Notes under the pieces: model-generated
Databases searched by the model: none
What the model saw: only the letters and a program-made list of their open reading frames with translations
Told to the model about the DNA's origin: nothing
NCBI GenBank assembly: GCA_003956705.1
Contig: QZCP01000113.1
Location: 119,453-183,452 of the forward strand
DNA: 64,000 nucleotides
Direction of reading: 5' to 3'
From: Brevipalpus yothersi
Lineage: Eukaryota; Arthropoda; Arachnida; Trombidiformes; Tenuipalpidae
In this document: positions 33,517-44,400 of the stretch, piece by piece
How the letters are laid out: each line of letters opens with the position of its first letter
How positions within the stretch are numbered: position 1 is the stretch's first letter
Program-made: the position numbers and the translations under genes

Positions 33517-34581
33517 ATGCTTTTTGGACTATTTTTGGTGATCATTTTTCTAGGAGGATCATCATCAGCCATCTCATTTTCCCTTGAATCATGTCCAATA
33601 CCTGAAAAGCCTGATGAAAAGTTCGATATCAAGAAAGTAAGTAGTTAAGAATTTACAGCATTTCAGCTTGAGTGAGTGACTGGAATTCGTTATTCTTCTC
33701 TCACAAGTTTGTTGGAGTTTGGTATGAAATTCAACGAACTCTCAATCTATGGGAAATAGGCTTACTTTGTGCTCGAACTAACTACACCATCGAAGCAAAT
33801 AATAAGCTGAAATTGGAAACAACCGGTGTTCGAAAAGGACTCAGAGGGTAAGTGAGTTGATGATTAGCTCCGAAGAAATTAATGAATTGTGAGTACCGTT
33901 TTTCTTATTATTCTTATTCACTTTAGGAACTCTATGAATGTTACATCGATTGCTTATGCAAATAATTCCAAGCAAGCTAATATTTTGCCGATTAAGGTAT
34001 CCGATTTAGTGCCTGAAAACCCAGCCTGGATTGTGGAAACAGACTTTGATCGTTATGCTCTCATGATCTCGTGTATCGATCTCTTTGGATTATCAAGAGC
34101 ACGTAAGTAGAAAATTTTTTTGTCTATAATCACTTTGGACTGTCACCATTCCATGAAATTCAAGATGAAAATTAACAAACAGGGTTAAACTCAATAGGAA
34201 CAAGCTTAAGAATTTCAGTAAGGTGTCAGTAACTTTTGCGATGTCGTTCAACGATAGTTGCGGAAAAGATTCCATTGGAAACTTCTAGTTTATCAATGGA
34301 TTGAGATTGTCATTTGATGCCAAAGACTAAAACAATTGTGATTGTGATGATATCTACATGTTGTTCGATGACCTTAAAAAATAATGCTGGTGATACGTTT
34401 CTCAATCAGATTGATATACCCATGAATATTTTTTCTTCGATCTTCAGATATTGTGTGGATCATGTCTCGAGAGCCAACTTTGGATCAAACCATCGTTGAC
34501 CGCTTGAGGAAAAGAGTGGATTCTCTTGGTTTCGACTCGAGAGCTTTGAGAGCAATTGATCAGAGTTGCCACAAAAAATAG
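33517..34581 (+). CDS. apolipoprotein D-like lipocalin
   Basis: Exons 33517-33636, 33708-33847, 33927-34102 and 34448-34581 give 189 aa, typical for a lipocalin. A signal peptide (about 1-18) precedes the CP-containing N-terminus. The lipocalin signature FVGVWYEIQR has Gly43 and Trp45. The barrel body follows, then the segment HIVWIMSREPTLD and a C-terminal helix with a final Cys near SCHKK. Cys in ESCP, LLCAR, ISCID and QSC could form the two ApoD-type disulfides. Secreted carriers of this group bind small hydrophobic ligands such as retinoids, fatty acids or pigments. The third intron (345 bp) is long for this window. Confidence 0.9.
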
Positions 34582-35264
34582 CTACCAGATATGACCTCAA
34601 TTTCATGGGAAAATAACCTATGAATGGTTCATCCCATGGTGTTTGAGATAATTTGATATTGCCGATAAAATGTTAATTGTTTACTTTAAGCTAGCAACCT
34701 CTGATTTTCAATGTAATGTAGATATATTCAATCAATCTCGCCATAAATGGTAGCTCTTTGCAATTGTACAAGCTAGTACAATAAACTCTCAGGATGCCCA
34801 TCCATTCTCTAGAATTTTTACACAGTGACTGAAAGCCTCGAAAAATGTTAAAAATCTGAGATTGAATTAAAAAAATTAGACTTAGAAGCTTCCAGCAATG
34901 AGCTATCAATATTTTTGAGCGAAGGGATATCGAGCTCTGTTGTAGCAAAATTTTGTGTTTCAGATGTATGGAGGAATGTTTCGAGTGCCTCAATGAATGA
35001 TTGTATTCGTAGAAATAATGAACAGAATTTCAGGTCACCTTGATGACATGTGCTTGAGAGCTTATTCGACACTCAAATATTAGGGAATCTAAAAGTAGAA
35101 AACGATAGAAAACTATACAATTTCTAGATTAGACATGAATTGACTTGATAAGTTTTTTGGCTTCTTGTGATGATAAGGACTGAAGACTTGGGAATGAACA
35201 ATTAAAGGAAACGTGAACCTCTTTACCAGTGTCTGTCAGTCTGGATTCTAGCATCTAGAAAAAA
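34582..35264. other. convergent 3' flanks of lipocalin and TDP2
   Basis: No gene seen; short frames only. Confidence 0.5.
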
Positions 35265-36428
35265 TTATCTGAGCTTGAAAGCGGAGAGGAGACCCCAATG
35301 ATCACTAGGGAAGCAAACATGAGGCTTGAGTCGTTCCAGTCCAATGAGTCCGAAATATTCTGGTATCACGCGCTTGGGATTGGAATTTCTCAAATACAAT
35401 CGATCAAATCGATGTCGTGGGTACGACCGCCCTCTTTCCATTACGTGATTATCATTTCGCGCCATATCCCAAGTATATTCACATTCTTTTCGAGATCCAT
35501 TCAGCTTCCAAACGTCTTGTATCTTTGAGGATACTCTCATTCTATCATACTATGGCGAAGAAGTCTCTGTAATCAATCAAGTTCAAGCAGCCCAGGGAAT
35601 ATTTACCTCAGAATCTCTTAGGTTGAGATCACCTCCAAATATGACTACTTCAGTTTCAGGAGTTTTATTAATGATGTCGAAGCACTCTTCTAGCTGCTGA
35701 ACTCTGATCGGTGAGCTATCCCAACAGCTCTCAAGATGACTTGTCATCAGTTTAATCTTGACTCCACTGATTTCAACCTAAGAAAATAAACTTATCATGA
35801 GTAAAAAATTTGAAATCTTGTACCAATCATGAGTCTTCTGGAACTCAATGGTTTATGCTGAGCGATGTGGTAAAAGATTGGTCATGAGTTCGAATTTCAA
35901 CAATGGAAAATCAGGCAATGATGAGTGAATAATCATAGAGCCACCATTTAAAGGTATCGAGAATGTTAGGGAACATTTGATAGTGATAGTGTTAATGATG
36001 GAAGAGAATCAAAAAATTACCATTGCCTGATTCAAATTTCTTCCCATACGAGTTTCTGAGAAATTGATGACTTGATGATCTAAAAGTTTGACAGATCTTT
36101 CTCGAATACCGATGAGAGTATAGTATGGTGTGTTAGGATCATTGTCTGCAGACATAAGTTTATATCCATTCATCATTCTTTTCATTATCTCCTCCGTCTC
36201 ATGAATAACTTCTTGAAAGAAAAAAACATCGGTGCGAATTTTTTTGATCAAACCACAAGCAGCCTCTGTTCTCAGGGTTCGATTTTTGTCATCTAAACCA
36301 TCGATGTTCCATGAAATGAGAGTAAATTCATCTGGTTGCTCGAAAGAATCACTGCTTGTGGCCCCTCCAGTAAATTCACTTGTCGATGATGATAACGAAT
36401 TGGCAATAGCATAGGCATTACGACCCAT
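35265..36428 (-). CDS. TDP2: tyrosyl-DNA phosphodiesterase 2 (TDP2)
   Basis: Exons 36428-36021, 35777-35607 and 35549-35265 give 287 aa. It belongs to the Mg-dependent endonuclease/exonuclease/phosphatase fold. The four TDP2 active-site motifs are present: SWNIDGLD (Asn41), FFQEV (Glu73), GGDLNLRD (Asp186) and SDHWGL (His277). The YTWD segment also fits the family. TDP2 removes 5'-tyrosyl adducts left by topoisomerase II. Human TDP2 is 362 aa with an N-terminal UBA domain; this protein lacks it and has only about 33 Ser-rich residues before the catalytic domain. The last acceptor (ATAG ahead of 35549) was chosen because the more upstream AG leads to a stop codon. Confidence 0.9.
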
Positions 36429-36989
36429 TTTGAAGATACTGAAATAATTCAAAAGCTAAACTTTACTTGAAAGCTGGAACAGTCAAGAAAATTTCGATCT
36501 CCAAAAAACGATTAATTACATATTCTTGACAATAACAAACAGATGAATAGTTACCTAACTAAATGTAGGCCTCTCAATGTCTCCAACATTAACCGAAATA
36601 ATAATTGTAAAATAACCTTGACATCAACGATTTGGATCAAAACGAATGATGATGATTCGATTAACGAGATTCACTTTAACAAAATCAACGAAAAAGCATG
36701 ATTTAAATTTGTCAACAAAACAAACACATCAGTTGAAGCGCGCCATTTTTGACAAATTGAATAGATGAGATGAATTGATTAGTTGACGTTGAAGAGTTAA
36801 TAACTACTTATTGCTCTTTGATCTACGTTCGATTGTTGCAATTTTTGTTGGAAAGAAGAATTGAGCTGGAAAATTTTCAATGGTAGATTATTTATTCCAG
36901 AATTATTCAAAAAATATCAAATTTTTTGTAGTTGATGAATATTTTCCCAAGCAATTGGACAATCAAAGCGATATGCTACGGTCATTAAA
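36429..36989. other. intergenic, no gene seen
   Basis: Upstream flank of TDP2 and 3' flank of the forkhead-like frame; no other signal. Confidence 0.5.
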
Positions 36990-37328
36990 TTAAATTTTTG
37001 GTTTTCGAGTAACGAACCATCCATTTTTGATTCTTTCATTAGAGTTGGGATGGTAAGTCCAATGAGTTTTCTCATTAGGTTGGTTAGGATCACGAGAAAC
37101 TTTGATGAAACTGTCAGTGTTAGAAACGAAGTCACTTATTAGTGTTCCACGAACGCTAACGTTATGTATCCTTCCGATAGTGTAAGGGAATCGATCCATG
37201 ATGAATTTGAAAATACAATTGAGTATGATCTCATCGTCCGAAAACTGAATTGCCATGAAGATGAGTACCGTTTCGGAATAGGCTGTTGGAATTTGATCCC
37301 CGAAAGTATGATTTTCTGGTATGGACAT
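36990..37328 (-). CDS. degenerate forkhead-domain protein or fragment
   Basis: Open for 112 aa from ATG 37328 to the stop at 36990. The body follows a forkhead domain end to end: AYSETVLIFMAIQ (for the usual PYSYIALIAMAIQ), FIMDRFPYT, then DSFIKVSRDPNQP, THWTYHPNSNERIKNGWF and a basic RKPK end. The part that should hold recognition helix 3 (WQNSIRHNLS in active proteins) instead reads RGTLISDFVS, so the DNA-contacting Asn, Arg and His are missing, and three residues are inserted before it. The frame has no stop. A pyrimidine-rich acceptor (CTTCCAG) lies just upstream, so an earlier exon is possible, though I found none. Either a fast-evolving Fox paralogue (FoxC/D/L1-like wording) that has lost DNA reading, or a decaying copy. 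Confidence 0.55.
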   Translation of the reverse strand: MSIPENHTFGDQIPTAYSETVLIFMAIQFSDDEIILNCIFKFIMDRFPYTIGRIHNVSVRGTLISDFVSNTDSFIKVSRDPNQPNEKTHWTYHPNSNERIKNGWFVTRKPKI

Positions 37329-38272
37329 CTCTTGAAAGTACCTGGAAGCGAGAAAAAGGCTGGTGAAAACACTACCCTTACTATACAAAATAATATGTAC
37401 TCTTACAATTGATCAATTGTGGGAAAGAATGAGATCCTAGAATTGGTATTCTCGACTTTTCCATCAGCTGAAAGTAGTAAACACCCAATCTTGAGAATAT
37501 AATTTTCATTTTAATCGGATAGGTTAGATCTTGAATTCCAAATCATTCCATTCTGAACAAGCTCGCATCTTTTCATTATTCTGAAACTATCGAGAGGTAA
37601 ATCTCAAAGCCTTTTCTACTGGCCAAGATAGACTGGAAAATCCCGTTAACAGGGAAGATCTTCACCCTCTCCACATTCACTCTCAAATCTTACTTTCACA
37701 ATTGCAAAAATTTTCACCAATCATTCATTTTCCACTAGCCTATGGAAGCTCAAATTAGATCTTTCATCAAGAAAAAATTTATTTCTTGGAGTCTCGTTTA
37801 AGATGAAGAAATTCTCTCTAAGAAGAATTTCAAAACTTGGCGCTTAACATTCCAGACATACTTGACGCGCCATCTGAGCCAGTCTCGAATTGGCTTGGCT
37901 TGTATGAGTTGGAATTTCCGACGAAAAAAAAGTGATTCCAAAAAGTGAAGCAAAATTATTGGCCGTTTCGTTTGACACACTCTTCTCACAAAACACGACT
38001 ACTAAAACTAGTAAAACTAAACACGACGCACATCATCTTTGATGTTTGTGTATGACCTAAAATGATCAATTAATACTCTCCTTTTCTCTATATATATTTA
38101 TCTTATGACTATGTTTCATATGTAGTGGAAAATGGTTTAAATATTCAAATCACAGGTCACAGTGTACACCGGTCACATAGTGTTAAAGTCACCAAACACA
38201 GGTCACAAGTTCTCACTTGAGAGGACTATTTTTCTCTACTTTTTTTAATTGATTCATTATTGATTTGCCATC
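37329..38272. other. intergenic upstream of nucleobindin
   Basis: No gene I can support. A TATATATATT stretch lies near 38089-38100, and four AGGTCA-like half-sites lie at 38154-38205. Confidence 0.5.
38154..38205 (+). promoter_or_regulatory. cluster of AGGTCA-like half-sites
   Basis: AGGTCA (38154), CGGTCA (38170), AAGTCA (38186) and AGGTCA (38200) all lie on the same strand, starting 16, 16 and 14 bp apart, 68-120 bp before the nucleobindin ATG. AGGTCA is the nuclear-receptor half-site; binding here is inference. Confidence 0.35.
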
Positions 38273-40594
38273 ATGTTTTGGTTCACTTTTATGATTGTTC
38301 TAACACAAGTTCTACCTCATTGGGTAGATTGTGCTCCTGTTGATCAGGTTAAAAGTGACAGTGATACAGATAATCAACACAATCCCATTAATGATTTGGT
38401 ATGTTGTGATTTATTATCGAATCTCAGTTAATTGATTATATCCATCATGAAGGATCGTTGACCTTGTTAACTTTTTATATTAATGTATATTCAATTTATA
38501 ACCATAGGGACTTGAGTATGGCCGTTACTTACAGGAGGTTGTTCAAGTTCTAGAAGAAGACAAGGATTTTGCCAAAAAATTGGAAAATGTTTCTGCTGAT
38601 CACATTAAATCTGGTGCCATCGCTCATGAGTTGAACTTTGTGAATCATCAAATTAGAACTAAACTGGATGAATTAAAGCGTGTTGAACTTGATCGATTGC
38701 GAAAATTAACTAAGCAAGAGCATGATGCTAAAGAGGGAATAGGTTCGTATAGCAGTGATGGCAGACGATGGCGAACTGTGAAAGATCCAGTTTTAATTCA
38801 ATTCGGTAGGCATCCATACATTTGTACTCTATTTTAATCTAAATTTTCATCATCTATCCAATTTTTAGAGCATATTGATCATCAAAATCCACATTCCTTT
38901 GAAGTACAAGATCTACACAAACTCATCGTGAAGGTAAAATGAGTGAAGCTCTGCTCTATTATCTTCACTTCCCGTTTATGCTCATCATTTCCGCTTCTCT
39001 TCCAGGCTACAAGAGATCTAGAGGAGCTTGATCAAAAGCGTAGAGAAGAATTTAAACGCTATGAAATGGAGAAAGAGTATCAATATCGTGAAAGTTTAAA
39101 GAATATGACCGAGGAACAGAAAACAGAAGCCATTCGAAAGCATGATGAAATGGCTAAGAAACATAAGGAGCATCCTAGAGTCCATCATCCTGGTAGCAAA
39201 CAACAGCTAGAAGAAGTTTGGGAAGAACAAGATCATATGCCTAAAGAAGAGTTCAATCCTAAAACATTTTTTGCTCTCCATGATGTTAATGGTGATGGAT
39301 ATCTTGACTCAGAGGAAGTTGAAGCTCTCCTTTCGGTACGTAATTGTCAATACATCTTGTTGATGGGGGAAATTATCTAACATTATAGATCTTGACATGC
39401 GTTTCATGACAACCAAGACTGCATTATCTGCTTCTCCCTTCTCTTTCCTTCATTTTGATTTCACTCATTGTCAGTCAATGACTTCCTTCTCTTCCACAGA
39501 TTGAGATCAAAAAGATGTATGATCCTAACAATCCTGAAGATGACCCCAATGAAATGGAAGAAGAATATCATCGAATGAGAGAACATATCTACAAGGAGGC
39601 TGATAAGAACAAGGACGGTTTAATTAGTCAAGCTGAGTTCATCGAATTAACACAGAGGTCTGACTTTGAGCGTGATGAGGGATGGAAAGGGCTAGACGAC
39701 CAACAAGTATTCGATGAAAATGAACTTAAACAATATGAAGCTAAGCGCCAAGAACTGATGGCGCAGCAATATGGCTACTATCCTAATCGTGGTCATCAAC
39801 AGCAGCCTTACATGCATTATCCACCACCACCGCCTCCTCATGTTGGTCCAGCATATCAAGTTGGTGGACAACAACAAGGTTATCAACAATATCATCCACA
39901 ACATGGATATCAGGGATACCAGGCTCCTCCTCAATTCGCTGTACATCCCGGCAATGGGCAGTACAATTCCAATCAAGGTCATCCAAATCAACAGTATCAG
40001 GTGATTAGAAATATTCTCCCATTCAATTATCTCCAATCAAATTCCCTTCAGAATATTGATAATGACGAAGTCTAGTTTTCGTAATTAACCAACAACTAAT
40101 ATTAATTCTTATTACTTTCACTCATGCAGCAACCAATGCATCCCTCACAGCAAGGTATGGGTCAACAAATGCATCCCGCTCAACAGCAAGGTATGGGACA
40201 ACCGATGCATCCAGCCCAGCAGCAAGGTATGGGACAACAAATGCATCCCGCTCAACAACAAGGTATGGGACAACAAATGCATCCAGCTCAACAGCAAGGT
40301 ATGGGACAGCCGATGGGATATCAGTCACAACAAGGTTATGGTATGCCTAACAATCCACCTCCTGCTCCTCAGGCTCCTGGACAACATCAATTTCCTCAAG
40401 CTAACCATAATCTACAACCCAATCCAGGAATGGCTGCTAATCAGCCTCCTCCTAATGCACCTTACTCACAACCTCAGATGGCTGCCGCTAAGCCTGCCAA
40501 TGCCGGTCAGCCAAACTCGGGTGTTCATTCCAATGTAAATCAGGGTCAAAATAATCAGTATGCTCCAAATGCTCAGCAACGTCCTTCGGGCTGA
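38273..40594 (+). CDS. NUCB1: nucleobindin (NUCB1/2-like), EF-hand Golgi/secreted protein
   Basis: Exons 38273-38398, 38508-38805, 38869-38933, 39006-39335, 39500-40000 and 40130-40594 give 594 aa. A signal peptide (about 1-20) comes first, then the LEYGRYLQEVVQVLE segment, the basic coiled-coil region with RTKLDELKR, and two EF hands (DVNGDGYLDSEE and DKNKDGLISQAE). Nucleobindins are Golgi-lumen and secreted calcium-binding proteins that also bind G-alpha subunits. Where vertebrate proteins carry a leucine zipper, this one has about 230 residues rich in Gln, Pro, Gly, Tyr, His and Met. Exon 6 opens with roughly five 12-13-residue repeats of the QQMHPAQQQGMG type. Intron 5 (40001-40129), if retained, would give a shorter C-terminus. 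Confidence 0.95.
40130..40319 (+). repeat. coding tandem repeat, about 39-bp unit
   Basis: About five near-identical units in nucleobindin exon 6, encoding MHPAQQQGMGQ-type repeats. Confidence 0.92.
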
Positions 40595-41449
40595 TGATGA
40601 CTTCCCAAATTTTGTTACTCCTGTGATGGAATCTCAAATAGATCGTTATTTTTGTTAAAAGCAATTCACTTTTCTTGTGTTTATCTTTTCTTCTATCGTG
40701 ATACTTGCTCTGATCTTCGAGAAGAAGAATCGAAAATTTAAGAAATTATAGAGGAAACAGTTCTCAATCCCTATTCGAGAGATGATTTCTCAAATTCATA
40801 ACCAAAAAGTAACTGCATGAGAGGAAATACTCAATCGTGTAATGAGAGAGTTCATTGAACAATTGACATGACAAGCGAAAACTTTCACAAGTTTCTCTAT
40901 CTTGTGATATTTTTTGACTAGGAATCGCAATCTTAAAATGAACAGACTAAGAATTCTATCAGATAAAGTTCGTCATGATGCCTACAGAACGCGAATGAAG
41001 GCTCGATCAGGTGTGATAAACGGTTGTTGTGGGCAACATGTACACAAACCATCAGCTGTGTTGTTGTTGTGAGTTCAACAGATTGCTGTCAGTTTGATTT
41101 GATGATCTCTAGATTGTGCTTCAGGTGTGAATCATTGAGTGAATATTATCAGCTATTCATTATCATCTTAAGATTTGTGAAATCATGAACTCTTCAACCC
41201 TCTTCTAGTTTTTTCTTTGTTGGAATTTTCATACTCCCACCGTCAATATCCGTGGTTCTTGGTCTTTTCATGTTTCACTAATCGAGCTACTTAGAGAATG
41301 ATCGCGATGATTTAACGTTAAAATTTCTAACCCAAAAATCATCCTAGAGCAATACAAGACATCAATGGTAACTTGATCTTACGACATTGGCTAAGTGAGG
41401 CTCCATGCTTTAACTTTGATCAAAATTAGTGGACTTGAACGGCAGACGA
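40595..41449. other. intergenic; no FYVE or DEP coding sequence seen
   Basis: Separates nucleobindin from the PIKfyve-like gene, both on plus. I looked for an upstream exon with an RHHCR-type FYVE motif and saw none. An AG acceptor at about 41427 could end a leader intron. Confidence 0.45.
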
Positions 41450-44400
41450 ATGTCATTTCCACCTAGTTTGCTTCCTTCATCTGATCAATCGATCTTCAGG
41501 AAGAATTTCAATCGACAAGATACTCTATCAGCTACCTCGGCTTTTGAAATTGAATTAGACTCAGCAAATGAAAGGGTCTCAGCTATCAAACACAAGAAAG
41601 AAAACGACGAAAATCTCGGTGAACTCAACCTTTCTGACTTGGAGATAATCAATTCAACGTATAATTGTGAAGAAGAACAAGTTCTACTCAATCATCTTCT
41701 GAATCCTGAACAAAATTCAGTGTCTGACACCATAAAACAAGAATGTGAGAAAGATTTTGACGTTCCATTTGAGAAACTATTTCGAAATCTTCTCGCTCAA
41801 ATGCTCAAAGAAGATGAACTCAGCTCCTCATGGATTACACCTTTGGCTAACTTGGCAAAAACAATTGCTTCATCGGTCAAACCGAATACGGCTTTTGGTG
41901 AGAAATGTAATGATATTAGAAATTTCGTCAAAGTTAAGAGGATTCTGGCTGGAAACAAGAATGACTATATTCTGGTTAATGGCTTGGTTTTCACAAAGGA
42001 TGTTGTCCATCGTAAGATGAAGAGATCGATTGAATATCCCAAGATTCTGCTGTTAGCTTGTCCAATTGTTTATCCTGGAGTCGAAAAAGAATTCACAACC
42101 ATTGACTGCTTAACTGTCAATGAGCAAAGCTATTTTAGACACTTTATAACGAAAATAATTCGTTATAAACCAGATATCGTTGTGGTTGATAAAATGGTTT
42201 GTCGAACAGCTCAAGAGATGTTTCTTAACTATGGTATCACGTTGGTTTCGAATATTAAATCCAAACTTTTGGAAAAACTTAGTCTTTTCGCTGCAGCCAA
42301 TGTGATCACTTCACTTGAAACTCAAATTGGATCCTCTGATTTCGGTGTTTGTAGAAAGTTTTACACACAAAATTTCCATGGAAGCAAGACTCTCATGTTT
42401 TTCGAGAGCAATCATCCATCGCTGGGCTGTACAGTGGTCTTACGAGGCTCCTCTTCTCTCAAAGAACTCGAAAAAATCAAAGATATCTGCCTTTTCGCAA
42501 TATTTTGTCAATATAATTGGAATCTTGAGAGATGCCTTTTATCTGATATGCTCGCTGAGGTACCAAATGGAACTTCAACTCCAATTCTCAATGAAAGTTT
42601 TTCCTCATGTGATGAACACTTCATCGAGAAAAGCTCATCAAAATATGAGTCATCCTTGTCCTCCAGTGAAACGAAGCTCGAGCTGGTGACCGTTGCTGAT
42701 GGTTCTGATCCTCTTCGAGCGATGGCCATATCTGAAGAAGTTCCATGTGATTCAAACTTATCTTCTCCTATTCTAGAGCCGAATTCTCAAATCCGTTCTT
42801 CGACTGCCGATTTTTCACTTAAACTCTCAGAATACTTGGATCAAGCCATCCTTTCATGCTCACCATTCCTTTCTTATGAGGTTCCATACTTTCTGAGTAG
42901 AGACTGTGAGGATTGTCCTCTCAAAAATTTTGTTACTTTCGACTCTATCCACTGGACAAGAAGATTGGAACCTTTGAGTGAGAGAAGGAAGAGTAGAGAT
43001 GACATTCTGCAAGCCAAAGAAATCAAGGGCAACAAATCCGATTTGCATCCTTTTTTCACTCGCGACCTTCGTTGTGAGCTGAATTCCCCAAAAACTCTGA
43101 GCCTTCTTGCTGATTTTCGAGCTTGTGGATCTCAAATCCCCAAAAAATCTTCCATACGATCAACATGCCTACCTGACACTTTATCTCTTGAAGGAGATAT
43201 TTTCATTGATGCCTTGGATCCTAGATTCCACCAAAGACTTCCTGTTTTGTACTCTAGCTTTGCTGTGGCCAGCTCTTCAACATTCTGTGATGATCCAAAT
43301 ATCATCATGATCGAGTATTATGGTGACTGTGATATTTCTTTGGGAGCTTTCTTACATCATTATTGCTTTTCTCTAACTCAATCATGTCCCCTCCCATCTT
43401 GTGATAGACCTGCGTTCGATCATGTTCGTAAATTTGTCCATGAGAAGGGGTGTCTTTCAGTCTCATTGAAACAATTGCAACATCCATTGGTGAATCATTC
43501 GAAAATTGTTACATTTTCTCGATGTCAGAAATGTGAAATTTCTGGCCCTGTCTCGTTACTGAGAGAGAAAGCGAACCTTTTATCGTTCGGAAAGTATTTA
43601 GAATTAAAGTTTTATGGGAAAAAGTATGGACGTAGAAAGTTTGGTCATTATCAGTCGTGTCCACATTCTCTATTCTGTGATCATATGCAATATTTTGTTC
43701 ATAAGAATATCATGGCTTGCTTCCGATTTGAACCAATTGATATTCATGCTGTTGTGCTTCCTCCACCAAGAATTAGAATCATCTCCAATGAAATGAAAGA
43801 GAAAAGTGTTCTTGAAAGCGATGGATTCAAGTCATATCGTGAAAGAATCGAAAATAACTTGAACAAAGACGATCTGGGATCCATCATTGCTTATGCAATG
43901 TTATTGCCCGAATATGAAAAGGCTTTGGGGGATACATTACGAGGAGCTTCAAGTCCAACCACCATAAAGAATAAATTCCTCGCTTCTCTTGAGAGTAGTG
44001 CAAGTTCCATCCTAAGTTCAACAGCTCCTACTCTTGCTGAAAATCTTTTGGATGGTTCAGCTTCATCTGTGATGTCGTCGAACTTGAAAATAAATAATGT
44101 TCCCACAACAAACTCTCCCATTGATTTGCGATTTGTCAAAGGCAATACAAAGTTCAATTGTAGCATATATTTTCCTGATTTATTTTTGAAAATTCGATCA
44201 GAACTGATCGATCTACACGCTGATAGAAGTAATGCTCCAAATGATTTCTCATCTCCGGTGTCTTCAATCTTGTCAAGCAATCGTCTTCTCCACTCATCAA
44301 CAGAGGAAATGTTTGTCAATTCTATATCAAGTTGTGTGCCATGGACAGCAACTGGGGGCAAGTCTGGTGCAACATTCTATAAAACATCAGATGATCGTTT

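Noticed and set aside
40130..40319. Regular repeats resembling a CRISPR-like or satellite array
   Set aside because: The units lie in frame inside a nucleobindin exon and have no spacers; it is a coding tandem repeat.
43891..44361. 156-codon antisense frame inside the PIKfyve-like gene
   Set aside because: Antisense to conserved coding sequence, with no recognisable content.
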